Shown: in pieces, positions 1-9,345 of the stretch
Layout of the letters: every line of letters starts with the position of its first letter
Position numbering within the stretch: position 1 is the first letter of the stretch
Source: Rs1 sp038900335
GTDB lineage: Bacteria > Pseudomonadota > Gammaproteobacteria > Pseudomonadales > Balneatricaceae
DNA: 41,263 nt
Assembly (NCBI GenBank): GCA_038900335.1
Contig: JBBMRB010000027.1
Span: forward strand, 1-41,263
Reading direction: 5' to 3'
Position numbers and translations under genes: made by a program
Notes under the pieces: generated by a model
Databases searched by the model: none
What the model was told of the DNA's origin: nothing
Seen by the model: the letters and a program-made list of their open reading frames with translations, nothing else

Positions 1-130
1 ACTTACTCCTCGAAAAAGATGCTAGTGTAATGTGATCAGTTTAGTGCTGGATAGGATGTGGTTCGTTCGGCGCTTACAATACTCTAACGAGATTCTTAGT
101 CTTTAATTGTTAGCAACTTTTGATAGACAT
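1..130. other. Intergenic stretch at the window edge, no gene recognised
   Basis: I see no open reading frame, RNA gene or clear promoter in these bases. They lie beyond the pnp terminator and probably belong to the spacer before the next gene outside the window. Confidence 0.4.
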
Positions 131-158
131 AAAAAAACCTCCATTAGGAGGTTTTTTT
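131..158 (-). terminator. Rho-independent terminator after pnp
   Basis: A perfect stem of AAAAAAACCTCC and GGAGGTTTTTTT around a 4-nt ATTA loop, 25 bp beyond the pnp stop codon. The A and T tracts on both sides mean it could work in both directions. It closes the rpsO-pnp transcript. Confidence 0.9.
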
Positions 159-182
159 ATGCTAAGAAAACTAATCTAGTGA

Positions 183-2270
183 CTAGTCTTCAGTCACATC
201 TTTCATAGATAGTTTAATACGACCGCGTACATCAACATCTAATACTTTCACTTTCACCATTTGATCCATTTGAATGTAGTCAGTGACCTTTTCTACACGC
301 TTGTTATCAATTTGTGAAATATGTACTAGGCCATCTTTACCAGGAAGGATATTAACAAAAGCACCAAATTCTTCTAAACGAACAACTTTACCTTCGTAAA
401 TCTTACCGATCTCAGCTTCTGCAGTAATACCTAATACGATATCAGTTGCCGCTTTAGCTGCCGCTTTATCAGATGCGAAGATACGAACCGTACCGTCATC
501 ATCTAAATCAATCATTGCACCCGTCTGTTCAGTGATAGAGCGGATAGTTGCGCCGCCTTTACCGATAACATCACGGATTTTCTCAGGATTGATTTTGATC
601 ATTGTCATCGCAGGTGCGTTGTCCGGTAATTCTGGACGAGCGTAACCGATAACTTTAGCCATTTCTTTAAGAATATGAACACGTGCGTGTAGCGCTTGCT
701 CAAGAGCGATGTCCATAATCTCTTCAGTAATACCCGTGATCTTGATATCCATTTGCAATGCAGTGATGCCCTGCTCAGTACCCGCTACTTTAAAGTCCAT
801 ATCACCTAAGTGATCTTCATCACCTAAGATATCAGTTAGGACGGCGAATTTATCACCTTCTTTAACTAGGCCCATCGCAATACCAGCGATCGGTGCTTTC
901 AGTGGAACACCTGCATCCATCATAGATAAAGACGCACCACAAACCGAAGCCATAGAACTTGAACCATTAGATTCAGTAATTTCAGAGACGATACGAATAG
1001 TGTACGGAAAGTCTTCTTGTGATGGCAACATCGCAGCAACAGAGCGACGAGCTAGACGACCGTGACCAATTTCACGACGACCAGTCGAACCCATACGACC
1101 CGCTTCACCAACAGAGTAAGGAGGGAAGTTATAATGTAGCATGAACGGGTCTTTACGCTCGCCTTCAATCGCATCTATCATCTGCTGATCACGAGATGTA
1201 CCTAGGGTACAAGTGGCAATCGCTTGCGTTTCACCACGTGTGAACAAAGCAGAACCATGTGTACCAGATAAAATGCCTACCTGTACATCTATTCCGCGAA
1301 CAGTCTTGTTGTCACGACCATCTATACGCGATTCACCATTAACAATACGCTGGCGAACTGTTGTTTTTTCAATGGAGCTTACAACACCAGAAACTTCTTT
1401 CGCTGAGTACTCAGATTCTTCACCAGCTAGCGCAGCCACTGCTTGATTGCGAAGCTCAGATAGAAGACCTTGACGTTGTAGTTTATCGGCAACTTGATAA
1501 GCAGAAGCGATACCAGCACCTACTAAATCAGTCACTTGGGCAACAAGTGTTTCGTTAACTTGTGCTGGTTTCCAATCCCAAGTTTCTTTACCTGCTTGCG
1601 CTTTTAGCTCGGCAATTGCTTGGATAGCCGGTTGAAATTCAGTGTGTGCAAACAATACCGCACCCAACATTTCATCTTCGCTTAACTCATCAGCTTCAGA
1701 TTCAACCATTAGTACCGCATCTTTAGTACCGGCAACAACCATGTCTAGCTCAGAAGTTTCAAGCTGTGCATAAGTTGGGTTGAGGATATAGCCGTCATCT
1801 TCAGTGAAACCTACACGCGCACAACCAACAGGCCCTTCAAATGGGATACCTGATATAGCTAGTGCCGCTGAAACACCGATCATTGCAGCGATATCTGGAT
1901 CATTTACTTTATCTGCTGACATAACAGTACAAACAATTTGTACTTCGTTCATAAAGCCTTTCGGGAATAATGGACGCATAGGACGGTCGATTAAACGCGA
2001 AGTGAGTGTTTCTTTTTCAGAAGGACGTGCTTCACGCTTAAAGAAACCGCCAGGGATTTTACCAACAGCGTAGTATTTTTCGATGTAATGCACAGATAAT
2101 GGAAAGAAATCCTGTCCATCTTTAGCAGCTTTAGCGCCTACCACTGTACATAATACTTGTACGCCTTCAATTGTTACTAATACAGAACCTGTTGCTTGAC
2201 GAGCAATGCGGCCTGTTTCTAATGTCACTTCTTGGTGACCTAACTTAAACTTTTTAATAATCGCTTCCAC
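183..2270 (-). CDS. pnp: Polyribonucleotide nucleotidyltransferase (PNPase)
   Basis: 3'-to-5' phosphorolytic exoribonuclease, a core enzyme of mRNA decay and of the RNA degradosome. The 695-aa product has two RNase PH-like domains separated by a helical region, then a KH domain (around IKINPEKIRDVIGKGG) and a C-terminal S1 domain (GKIYEGKVVRLEEFGAFV, ending in KLSMKD). The reading frame is open 20 codons further upstream, but I start it at GTG 2270: AGAGGA lies 6 nt before it, and the resulting N-terminus (VEAIIKKFKLG) aligns with the family start. The gene follows rpsO as in most gammaproteobacteria. A long leader hairpin upstream suggests autoregulation by RNase III and PNPase. Confidence 0.97.
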   Translation of the reverse strand: MEAIIKKFKLGHQEVTLETGRIARQATGSVLVTIEGVQVLCTVVGAKAAKDGQDFFPLSVHYIEKYYAVGKIPGGFFKREARPSEKETLTSRLIDRPMRPLFPKGFMNEVQIVCTVMSADKVNDPDIAAMIGVSAALAISGIPFEGPVGCARVGFTEDDGYILNPTYAQLETSELDMVVAGTKDAVLMVESEADELSEDEMLGAVLFAHTEFQPAIQAIAELKAQAGKETWDWKPAQVNETLVAQVTDLVGAGIASAYQVADKLQRQGLLSELRNQAVAALAGEESEYSAKEVSGVVSSIEKTTVRQRIVNGESRIDGRDNKTVRGIDVQVGILSGTHGSALFTRGETQAIATCTLGTSRDQQMIDAIEGERKDPFMLHYNFPPYSVGEAGRMGSTGRREIGHGRLARRSVAAMLPSQEDFPYTIRIVSEITESNGSSSMASVCGASLSMMDAGVPLKAPIAGIAMGLVKEGDKFAVLTDILGDEDHLGDMDFKVAGTEQGITALQMDIKITGITEEIMDIALEQALHARVHILKEMAKVIGYARPELPDNAPAMTMIKINPEKIRDVIGKGGATIRSITEQTGAMIDLDDDGTVRIFASDKAAAKAATDIVLGITAEAEIGKIYEGKVVRLEEFGAFVNILPGKDGLVHISQIDNKRVEKVTDYIQMDQMVKVKVLDVDVRGRIKLSMKDVTED

Positions 2271-2351
2271 GATATTTCCTCTTTTAATTAGCCAATAATA
2301 TGGCTTTATGGACATCGACAGAGGATTCACTAAGCATGGTTAAAATTGCCA

Positions 2352-2399
2352 GTACTCATTTATTCTCTTATTGATCAGTGCAAAAGAACAAATGAGTAC
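2352..2399 (-). promoter_or_regulatory. Long stem-loop in the pnp leader, candidate RNase III/PNPase autoregulatory site
   Basis: In minus-strand RNA, GUACUCAUUU pairs perfectly with AAAUGAGUAC. The stem continues inward through a G-U pair and seven more pairs (UUCUUUU with AAGAGAA, one G-U), giving about 18 continuous pairs with an 11-12 nt loop. It lies about 80 nt before the pnp GTG. In E. coli a double-stranded pnp leader in the same place is cut by RNase III, after which PNPase destabilises its own message. There is no U-tract, so this is not a terminator. The function is inferred from position and structure. Confidence 0.7.
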
Positions 2400-2481
2400 A
2401 GGCTGCGAGCGCTGTAATGAAACTCTAGATCGATTTAAATATTTTTTCTAAAACTAATAACTATTTATCATAGCTATAAAT

Positions 2482-2505
2482 AAAAAAGGCCGTGCAAGCA
2501 CGACC
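2482..2505 (-). terminator. Terminator between rpsO and pnp
   Basis: The minus-strand stem GGTCGTGC/GCACGGCC (one G-U pair, CUUG loop) is followed by TTTTTTATTTA, 12 bp after the rpsO stop. It probably gives partial termination so that rpsO is made in excess of pnp. Confidence 0.85.
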
Positions 2506-2516
2506 CCGATAACATC

Positions 2517-2786
2517 TTAACGACGTAATCCTAAACGCTTGATTAGCTCAAGATAGCTATCTGCGTTAGTCTTTTTCAAGTAATCAAGTAACTTACGACG
2601 TTGGTTAACCATACGGATAAGGCCACGACGTGAATGATGATCATGAATGTGAGACTTAAAATGTCCCTGAAGCGCTAAAATGTTAGCAGTTAATAGTGCT
2701 ACTTGAACTTCAGAAGAACCAGTATCACCTTCACCACGACCGTAGTCTGCAACGATTTGCGCTTTCTCAACAGCTGATAATGCCAT
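2517..2786 (-). CDS. rpsO: 30S ribosomal protein S15
   Basis: A primary binding protein of the 16S rRNA central domain that helps form the platform of the 30S subunit. The 89 aa match the full family length. The conserved core includes GDTGSSEVQVALLT, HIHDHHSRRGL and the tail RRKLLDYLKK. ATG 2786 has GGAG upstream. It has its own strong promoter and is followed by a terminator and then pnp. In E. coli S15 represses its own translation through a leader pseudoknot; I did not resolve such a structure here. Confidence 0.98.
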   Translation of the reverse strand: MALSAVEKAQIVADYGRGEGDTGSSEVQVALLTANILALQGHFKSHIHDHHSRRGLIRMVNQRRKLLDYLKKTNADSYLELIKRLGLRR

Positions 2787-2900
2787 TTTTTATAACTCCA
2801 ATGTAATATGCAAAACAGTCCTCATTGTATGAGTGACTATCTTTATTAAGGACACGATCTACCAAGCATATTTTTAGTAGAGCGCCAAAAAACCGAGCTC

Positions 2901-2929
2901 ATTATACTCTGCCTAAATCTGATTGTCAT
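2901..2929 (-). promoter_or_regulatory. Sigma-70 promoter of rpsO
   Basis: On the minus strand, -35 ATGACA and a perfect -10 TATAAT are separated by 17 bp. The predicted start near 2894 leaves a leader of about 107 nt before rpsO. The box match is very strong, and it lies in the truB-rpsO gap where E. coli also has an rpsO promoter. Confidence 0.85.
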
Positions 2930-2952
2930 TTTTTAACGAAAATCTTAAGCAG

Positions 2953-3933
2953 TTAATCACTTGTGTTTAACAAGCGTTTTGAACTAAGCACGCCTTGCTC
3001 ACTAATCACACCAATACCAACAAAACTATCATCGCTTTGCATATGCAAACGAATAACCTCTGCAGGCTCAGCGCTGACTTTTATCTTCTTTCCTTGAAAA
3101 ACCGCTGCTTTTTGCTCATCATCGAGCATAAATTTTTCCAAGTGCTCTATTGGCGAATAAATCGGTAATAGCAACGAATCAAGCTGCTCAAACAAAGCAG
3201 ATGAACTCTCTTCTTGAGCCTCATCATTGACAACTTTATACTCAGTCACTAGCTGCTCTAGTTGCGCCATGGTTATCATCATCTCTTTTTTATAAGGTCC
3301 TGATTCTAAACGACGTAACTTTTGAACGTGGGCACCACAACCTAACAACAGACCTAAATCTTCGACGATAGAACGAATGTAAGTACCTTTCGAGCAGCGA
3401 ATATCTAGATCGAGCTCAGCCATTTCTGGACGATAATCAAGCAGGCTAATTTCCAAAATACGTACTTTTCTTGGCTTAACTGCTACTTTCTCACCTTTTC
3501 GCGCCAACTTATATAGAGGCTGGCCATTGTGCTTTAATGCTGAAAACATCGATGGAACTTGCTCTATCTCACCGCGAAAATGATCATTAATTAAGCTTTC
3601 TATCAAAGCCTGATTAACATGATCACCAATCGTCTTTTCTTCAACAACTGCACCATCAGCATCAGAGGAATCTGTTCTAATCCCCAATTTAGCGGTGGTT
3701 TGATAACGCTTATCAGCATCTAATAAGAATTGTGAAAACTTAGTACCCTCACCAAATGTTAGTGGCAACATACCTGTTGCTAGCGGATCTAAGGCCCCAG
3801 TATGGCCAGCTTTAGCGGCCCCATACAAACGCTTTACATATTGCAATACACCGTTAGAGCTTAGCCCTGGCGGTTTATCTAATAAAAAAACGCCGTCTAA
3901 TTGACGGCCTTTATGTCTTCTTGCCACGCTCAC
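2953..3933 (-). CDS. truB: tRNA pseudouridine(55) synthase
   Basis: Converts U55 in the T-loop of tRNAs to pseudouridine. The 326-aa protein carries the TruB signature GHTGALDPLATG near residues 43-54, with the catalytic Asp inside it, and KGTYIRSIVEDLG further on. A C-terminal PUA-like region follows (about 250-326). An insert near residues 225-255 (EAQEESSSALFEQL) makes it slightly longer than the E. coli enzyme. It starts 7 bp after the rbfA stop, so the two are transcribed together. Confidence 0.96.
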   Translation of the reverse strand: MSVARRHKGRQLDGVFLLDKPPGLSSNGVLQYVKRLYGAAKAGHTGALDPLATGMLPLTFGEGTKFSQFLLDADKRYQTTAKLGIRTDSSDADGAVVEEKTIGDHVNQALIESLINDHFRGEIEQVPSMFSALKHNGQPLYKLARKGEKVAVKPRKVRILEISLLDYRPEMAELDLDIRCSKGTYIRSIVEDLGLLLGCGAHVQKLRRLESGPYKKEMMITMAQLEQLVTEYKVVNDEAQEESSSALFEQLDSLLLPIYSPIEHLEKFMLDDEQKAAVFQGKKIKVSAEPAEVIRLHMQSDDSFVGIGVISEQGVLSSKRLLNTSD

Positions 3934-3939
3934 TTCCTA

Positions 3940-4350
3940 TTATTCGCTATCGTCAGCGTCTTTATTGAGCTCATCATGTTTTTTGCTTTCACGTACTGTC
4001 TGCTCAATCAGACCGTGTAGTCGACGACCTCTGTCGATACTGGCATCATAGTGAAAACGCAGTTTTGGTACCGTTCGCAATTGCATATTTTGAGCGAGCT
4101 CGGTACGCAAAAAGCCTGCGGCTTCTTTAAGCACTTCACTCGCTGCAGCTACTGCCGCTTGCTCTTCGTGCTCACCAAAAGGCATCACAGTGAAATACAC
4201 TTCAGCATAGCCTAAGTCGCGAGCAACCTTGACGAAACTAATAGTCACCATGCCGATACGGGGATCTTTAATTTCACGCTGAATCAACTGCGCTAAATCA
4301 CGCTGTATTTGCTCAGCAATACGCTGAGTCCGGCTATATTCTTTGGCCAT
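3940..4350 (-). CDS. rbfA: 30S ribosome-binding factor A
   Basis: A small KH-fold factor needed for late 30S maturation and 16S 5'-end processing, important at low temperature. The 136-aa protein starts MAKEYSRTQRIAEQ. ATG 4350 is chosen because GAAGGA lies just before it and the family begins here; the frame is open 8 codons further upstream. Conserved RIGMVTISFVKVARDLGYAEVYFTV-type strands (cut here to their pattern) and RLHGLIEQ are seen. A strong hairpin sits 24 nt before the start codon. The neighbours infB and truB give the standard order. Confidence 0.95.
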   Translation of the reverse strand: MAKEYSRTQRIAEQIQRDLAQLIQREIKDPRIGMVTISFVKVARDLGYAEVYFTVMPFGEHEEQAAVAAASEVLKEAAGFLRTELAQNMQLRTVPKLRFHYDASIDRGRRLHGLIEQTVRESKKHDELNKDADDSE

Positions 4351-4373
4351 ATTTCCTTCTTTCTTAAATAACA

Positions 4374-4397
4374 AGACCCCTGGCGGGGCAGAGGTCT
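4374..4397 (-). other. Stem-loop in the infB-rbfA gap
   Basis: Minus-strand AGACCTCTG pairs with CAGGGGTCT (one G-U pair) around a CCCCGC loop. Only TGTTATTT follows, a weak U-tract, so a complete terminator is unlikely. It may attenuate transcription, stabilise the upstream mRNA, or affect rbfA translation. Confidence 0.6.
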
Positions 4398-4446
4398 CAT
4401 TTTTGCATATAATTGCAGGCTATCTCGTTCTCAAAGCCAGTACAGG

Positions 4447-7122
4447 CTAATCAATCGTTCTAGCGACTTCAACGGTATCAAATACTTCGATTTGATCACC
4501 GACTTTAACATCATTGTAATTCTTGACGCCGATACCACATTCCATGCCTTGACGAACTTCGTTCACAGCATCTTTAAAGCGACGAAGTGATTCAAGCTCA
4601 CCTTCATAAATCACCACGTTATCACGAAGAACACGAATGCGCTTATTGCGGAATACTGAACCATCAATAACCATACAACCGGCAACTAAACCAATTTTAG
4701 GTGAACGGAACACATCACGAACTTGAGCAATACCGACGATTTCTTCACGATATTCAGGAGATAGCAGACCACTCATCGCCTGTTTAACATCATCGATAAT
4801 GTTATAAATGATGCTGTAATATCTTAACTGGATACCTTCACGATCAACGATCGCTTTAGCTTGAACATCAGCACGCACATTGAAACCAACCATTAACGCA
4901 GATGATGCTAATGCAAGGTTCGCATCAGTTTCAGCTATACCACCAACACCTGATGATACGATAACAACTTTAACTTCATCTGTTGATAAGTCTTCAAGTG
5001 CTGTTGTCAGCGCTTCTAATGATCCGCGCACATCGGTTTTAAGAACGATGTTTAACGTAGCAACTTCACCTGACTCCATGTTAGCAAACAAGTTTTCAAG
5101 TTTAGAAGCCTGTTGACGCGCCAGCTTAACTTCACGGTATTTACCTTGACGGAACAATGAAACTTCACGCGCTTTCTTATCGTTACTAACAACTGCAAAC
5201 TCAGCACCTGCTTGTGGAGTACCATCTAAACCGATGATTTCCACTGGCACAGAAGGGCCGGCGACATCTGTCGGCTTACCATCTTCATCCATCATGGCAC
5301 GTACACGGCCATAATGTAAGCCTGCTAGTACGATATCACCTTTGTTCAATTGACCTGACTGTACTAATACAGTGGCAACAGCACCACGACCTTTTTCAAG
5401 GCGAGACTCAATAACAACACCTTGTGCTTGGCCCTGCTCTATTGCCGTAAGCTCTAATAGCTCAGCTTGTAAAGAGACAGCTTCTAGCAACTGCTCAATA
5501 CCTTCGCCTGTTTTAGCCGAAACTTTAATGAACTGAACATCGCCACCCCATTGCTCAGGGATAACATCAAGCGCAGCCAACTCATTCATTACGCGCTCAG
5601 GGTCAGCTTGCTCTTTATCTATTTTGTTAACAGCGATAACTAAAGGAACACCAGCTGCTTTCGCATGCTGTACAGCCTCTTTAGTTTGCGGCATAACGCC
5701 ATCGTCAGCTGCAACTGCCAATACCACGATATCTGTTAGCTGAGCACCACGTGCACGCATAGCGGTAAACGCCGCGTGACCCGGTGTATCTAAGAAGGTA
5801 ATAACACCTTTAGAGGTATTAACACGGTACGCACCGATATGCTGAGTAATACCACCAGATTCGCCAGATGCTACGCGCGAAGAGCGAATGTTATCTAGCA
5901 ATGAGGTTTTACCATGGTCAACGTGACCCATAACAGTTACTACTGGAGCACGAGCAACAGCATCACCGATTGTTTCAACAGAGTCTAACAATGCCTCTTC
6001 AATCGCGTTATCGGCAACAGGCTTAGCAATGTGACCCATTTCTTCAACTACTAAAATAGCAGTATCTTGATCAATTACTTGGTTAATGGTTGCCATAGCA
6101 CCCATTTTGAACATCACTTTGATAACTTCTGCTGCTTTAACAGACATTTTCTTAGCAAGCTCAGCAACAATGATACTCTCAGGAACATGAACTTCATGAA
6201 CGCGAGCTTCTTGTGGCTCTGTGAAACCATGCTGATTTGGGCTTCCTGAATTTAATACTGTCGATTTAGATCTAGCATTACGAGAGATCTTACCGCGCTT
6301 GCCACGTTTATCCGCACGAGAGGAAACTGCAGATTTACCTTTAGCAACTTTCTTTTCTTCACGAGCAGGTTTTTTGTGTATAGGCGTCTCTTTCGGTGTT
6401 GCCTGTGCAATAGCATCTGCCTTACGCTGCTCTTCTTCGTCTTCTTTAGCGATGCGAGCATCTTCTTCTGCAGCTCTTTTTTGAGCTTCAGCTTCAACAG
6501 CTAAACGCTCATCTTCACTTGCTGCATGCTCTGCTGCTGCTAATATCGCAGCTTCTTCAGCAGCTTTCTCAGCAACTAAACGCTCTTGTTCTTTACGTTT
6601 ATCTTCTACTATTTCAGCCGCTGTTTTTTCTTCGCTAGCCACTGCAACCTTAGGCGCACTTGTTGGTACTTTAGGCGTCTCTAGGACTTTTGCAGCTTCA
6701 GGGCTAGTTGCTTTTGCAGCAGTTTGCTTAGGCTCAGCTGCTGCAACAGCAACTGGCTGTTCAACTTGCTCAGCTTGTGGAGCGACAACTTCAGGCGTCA
6801 GCTCTTCTTCAACTTCACTGCGCTTGACATAGGTTCTGGTCTTGCGCACTTCAACATTGACTGTTTTTCTGCTAGAGCCACCTGTTTTAAGCTGTGTTGT
6901 AGATTTACGCTTTAGGCTGATTTTTTTAGGCTGATCTGTCTCGCCTTCAGCAGCATCACCATGCGAGCGTTTTAAATGCTTAAGCAATGCTTGGCGCTCT
7001 TCATCTGTAACTTTTGAATCTTGTTTTTTGCCGGTGATACCTGCTTCAACCATTTGCGATAATAATCGTTCAGGGGAAACTCCGATAACTTCGGCTAATT
7101 CTGTAACTATAACTTCTGACAT
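4447..7122 (-). CDS. infB: Translation initiation factor IF-2
   Basis: A GTPase that brings fMet-tRNA to the 30S subunit and promotes subunit joining. The 891-aa protein has an N-terminal IF2N domain (1-50), a long charged linker rich in Ala, Glu and Lys (about 100-290), a second IF2N domain (310-365), and a G domain with GHVDHGKTS at 399-407, DTPGH at 445-449 and NKID near 500. Domains II, III and the fMet-tRNA-binding C-domain follow. ATG 7122 has AGGAGTAAAAT before it. nusA ends 19 bp upstream. Internal starts could give shorter isoforms as in E. coli; I cannot confirm that. Confidence 0.98.
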   Translation of the reverse strand: MSEVIVTELAEVIGVSPERLLSQMVEAGITGKKQDSKVTDEERQALLKHLKRSHGDAAEGETDQPKKISLKRKSTTQLKTGGSSRKTVNVEVRKTRTYVKRSEVEEELTPEVVAPQAEQVEQPVAVAAAEPKQTAAKATSPEAAKVLETPKVPTSAPKVAVASEEKTAAEIVEDKRKEQERLVAEKAAEEAAILAAAEHAASEDERLAVEAEAQKRAAEEDARIAKEDEEEQRKADAIAQATPKETPIHKKPAREEKKVAKGKSAVSSRADKRGKRGKISRNARSKSTVLNSGSPNQHGFTEPQEARVHEVHVPESIIVAELAKKMSVKAAEVIKVMFKMGAMATINQVIDQDTAILVVEEMGHIAKPVADNAIEEALLDSVETIGDAVARAPVVTVMGHVDHGKTSLLDNIRSSRVASGESGGITQHIGAYRVNTSKGVITFLDTPGHAAFTAMRARGAQLTDIVVLAVAADDGVMPQTKEAVQHAKAAGVPLVIAVNKIDKEQADPERVMNELAALDVIPEQWGGDVQFIKVSAKTGEGIEQLLEAVSLQAELLELTAIEQGQAQGVVIESRLEKGRGAVATVLVQSGQLNKGDIVLAGLHYGRVRAMMDEDGKPTDVAGPSVPVEIIGLDGTPQAGAEFAVVSNDKKAREVSLFRQGKYREVKLARQQASKLENLFANMESGEVATLNIVLKTDVRGSLEALTTALEDLSTDEVKVVIVSSGVGGIAETDANLALASSALMVGFNVRADVQAKAIVDREGIQLRYYSIIYNIIDDVKQAMSGLLSPEYREEIVGIAQVRDVFRSPKIGLVAGCMVIDGSVFRNKRIRVLRDNVVIYEGELESLRRFKDAVNEVRQGMECGIGVKNYNDVKVGDQIEVFDTVEVARTID

Positions 7123-7141
7123 ATTTTACTCCTACCTTAGC

Positions 7142-8635
7142 TTACGCTTCATCCGCGAACCAAGGAGCGCGGGCTGTCATAATGTGTTTTGCAGCTATTT
7201 CTTCTGTCATACCTTCAACATCAAGAAGTTCCTCAACAGATTGCTCTGCAAGATCTTCCATGGTAATAACACCGTGTGCTGCCAATAAAAACGCAAGATG
7301 CTTATCCATACCATCCATCGTCAATAGATCTTCTGCTGGCTCTGCTTTTTCCAGCACTTCTTCACTGGCCAGCGCTTGATTTAACAAGGCATCCTTAGCA
7401 CGACCACGTAATTCATTGACAATATCTTCATCAAAACCGTCGATTTGTAACATCTCATCAACCGGTACATATGCAACTTCTTCTAGCGTACTAAAGCCTT
7501 CTTCGACCAGTACAGTTGCAACATCTTCGTCAACATCTAATGCTTTCACAAAGCTCTCAACAATACCATCAACCTCAGACTCCTGCTTCTTAGCAGCATC
7601 TTCTTCGGTCATTACGTTCAGCTCCCAGCCTGTTAGCTCAGATGCTAAGCGCACGTTTTGACCACTGCGGCCAATCGCCATTGCCAACGCTTCTTGTGCA
7701 ACAGCAACATCCATTGAATGCTTATCTTCCTCAACAACAATAGATACAACTTCAGCAGGCGACATTGCGTTGATAACTAGTTGCGCAGGATTATCATCCC
7801 ACGTAATAATATCAACACGCTCACCACCTAGCTCATTAGATACTGCTTGCACTCGCGCGCCACGCATACCTACACAAGCACCAACTGGGTCTATACGACC
7901 ATCGTTAGTTTTTACTGCGATTTTAGCACGAGACCCAGGATCACGTGCCGCTGCGCGAATTTCAATGACTTGTTCTGAAACCTCTGGCACTTCAAGACTG
8001 AAAAGCTCAATCAACATTTTTGGGCTAGTACGAGACAGCACAAGTTGTGGACCACGCCCCTCGGTGCGAATTTCATGCAATACTGCACGAACACGATCGC
8101 CGATTCTAAACACTTCTCTTGGTAATATATTATCACGAGGCAACAATGCTTCTGCATTATTACCTAGGTCAATAATAATATTATCGCGTGTTACTTTTTT
8201 AACCGTTGCAGAGATAAGCTCGCCAACGCGATCACGATACATTTCAACAACTTTAGCGCGCTCTGCTTCTCTAACTTTTTGTACTATCACTTGCTTTGCT
8301 GTTTGCGCAGCGATACGGCCAAACTTTACCGATTCAATTTGCTCAACGTGCACATCGCCAATATTTAATTCTGCACTAACTTCAGCAGCTTCCTGTGATG
8401 TCCATTCTGTACCCAGGATGGCAACACCTTCATCACCTACGACTGTCCAGCGACGAAAAGTATCGTAATCACCTGTTGCTCTATCGATAACAACATAAAT
8501 ATCTGATTCTTCATCTTCGTAGCGTCTTTTAGTCGCAGTCGCTAAAGCTAATTCTATTGCTTCAAAAATGACGTCCTTTGGCACGTCTTTTTCATTGGAA
8601 ACTGCTTCTGCTACCAGCAAGATTTCTTTGCTCAT
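7142..8635 (-). CDS. nusA: Transcription termination/antitermination factor NusA
   Basis: Binds RNA polymerase and modulates pausing, intrinsic termination and antitermination. The 497-aa protein has the NusA N-domain (1-130), an S1 domain (about 135-200, GELISATVKKVTRDNIIIDL), two KH domains (about 230-345, with VGACVGMRGARV and AIGRSGQNVRLASEL) and two acidic C-terminal helix-hairpin repeats (about 360-497). The length and acidic repeats match the gammaproteobacterial type (495 aa in E. coli). It starts at ATG 8635 with GGGGCAAAGAT upstream, between rimP and infB as usual. Confidence 0.98.
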   Translation of the reverse strand: MSKEILLVAEAVSNEKDVPKDVIFEAIELALATATKRRYEDEESDIYVVIDRATGDYDTFRRWTVVGDEGVAILGTEWTSQEAAEVSAELNIGDVHVEQIESVKFGRIAAQTAKQVIVQKVREAERAKVVEMYRDRVGELISATVKKVTRDNIIIDLGNNAEALLPRDNILPREVFRIGDRVRAVLHEIRTEGRGPQLVLSRTSPKMLIELFSLEVPEVSEQVIEIRAAARDPGSRAKIAVKTNDGRIDPVGACVGMRGARVQAVSNELGGERVDIITWDDNPAQLVINAMSPAEVVSIVVEEDKHSMDVAVAQEALAMAIGRSGQNVRLASELTGWELNVMTEEDAAKKQESEVDGIVESFVKALDVDEDVATVLVEEGFSTLEEVAYVPVDEMLQIDGFDEDIVNELRGRAKDALLNQALASEEVLEKAEPAEDLLTMDGMDKHLAFLLAAHGVITMEDLAEQSVEELLDVEGMTEEIAAKHIMTARAPWFADEA

Positions 8636-8754
8636 ATCTTTGCCCCGTTTATTTTCCCTGCTGGCATCAGTGAATTGACACCAAAATTAATTTAATTTTT
8701 CTACGCGGCCGATGCCTACAACACATCTAGACCAGCACTAATTTAAATTCGTTT

Positions 8755-9213
8755 TTAACTATATTGCGGCTCTATTTGCGCTTTATCGATGTAATCAAGT
8801 GGTAACAAGTACTCCTCATTATCCACTTCCACAACCACATCATCTTCTTCGATACCTTTGAGCTTACCCTTGAAGTTTCTACGACCATCAAATGGCATGC
8901 GCAGTTTAATCTTAACAATAGCGCCGATATAAGCTTGATAATGCTCTAATTTAAACAGTAATCTGTCTAAACCTGGAGAAGACACTTCTAATGTATACAC
9001 ACCCGGTATAGTATCTTCGACATCAAGAATACCACTCGCTTGATGGCTCATCAGAGCACAGTCATCAACAGAAACACCTTCTTCCCCGTCGATATAAATT
9101 CTTAGAATGCTATCTTTTCCCTGAGAAACAAATTCAATTCCCCACAGCTGAAAACCCATAGACTCGGCTACCGGTTCTAACATTTGTTGTAATTGATTTA
9201 GCTTAGCAGACAT
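8755..9213 (-). CDS. rimP: Ribosome maturation factor RimP
   Basis: A cytoplasmic factor for early 30S assembly. At 152 aa it matches the family length, with the conserved GIEFVSQGKDSILRIYID region, DCALMSHQASGILDVED and VSSPGLDRLL. It is the first protein gene of the rimP-nusA-infB-rbfA-truB cluster. AAGGTG lies just before ATG 9213. Two terminators separate it from the tRNA-fMet gene upstream, so it is expressed by read-through or from a promoter I could not place. Confidence 0.96.
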   Translation of the reverse strand: MSAKLNQLQQMLEPVAESMGFQLWGIEFVSQGKDSILRIYIDGEEGVSVDDCALMSHQASGILDVEDTIPGVYTLEVSSPGLDRLLFKLEHYQAYIGAIVKIKLRMPFDGRRNFKGKLKGIEEDDVVVEVDNEEYLLPLDYIDKAQIEPQYS

Positions 9214-9263
9214 TATGCACCTTAATTTTTCTTTGAGTCACTAGCAGCAACCCGTTATATAAC

Positions 9264-9285
9264 AAAAAAAGGGCCATTAAGGCCC
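9264..9285 (-). terminator. Second terminator after tRNA-fMet, before rimP
   Basis: Minus-strand GGGCC, TTAAT loop, GGCCC, then seven Ts. It lies only 51 bp before the rimP start, leaving little room for a promoter, so it may act as a leader attenuator for the rimP-nusA-infB operon. Confidence 0.85.
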
Positions 9286-9345
9286 AATTCTTAATTGAAA
9301 AAAGGACTATCAACACAAGTTTGAAAATCACTTTACTCCAATCAC

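Noticed and set aside
6067..6249. Small plus-strand frame inside infB
   Set aside because: Shadow frame antisense to the IF-2 linker/IF2N2 coding region; no supporting signals.
7770..8468. 232-codon open frame on the plus strand inside nusA
   Set aside because: It is antisense to a clear nusA; the composition (Ser/Thr/Arg-rich) is what the reverse frame of such a gene gives, and there is no ribosome site.
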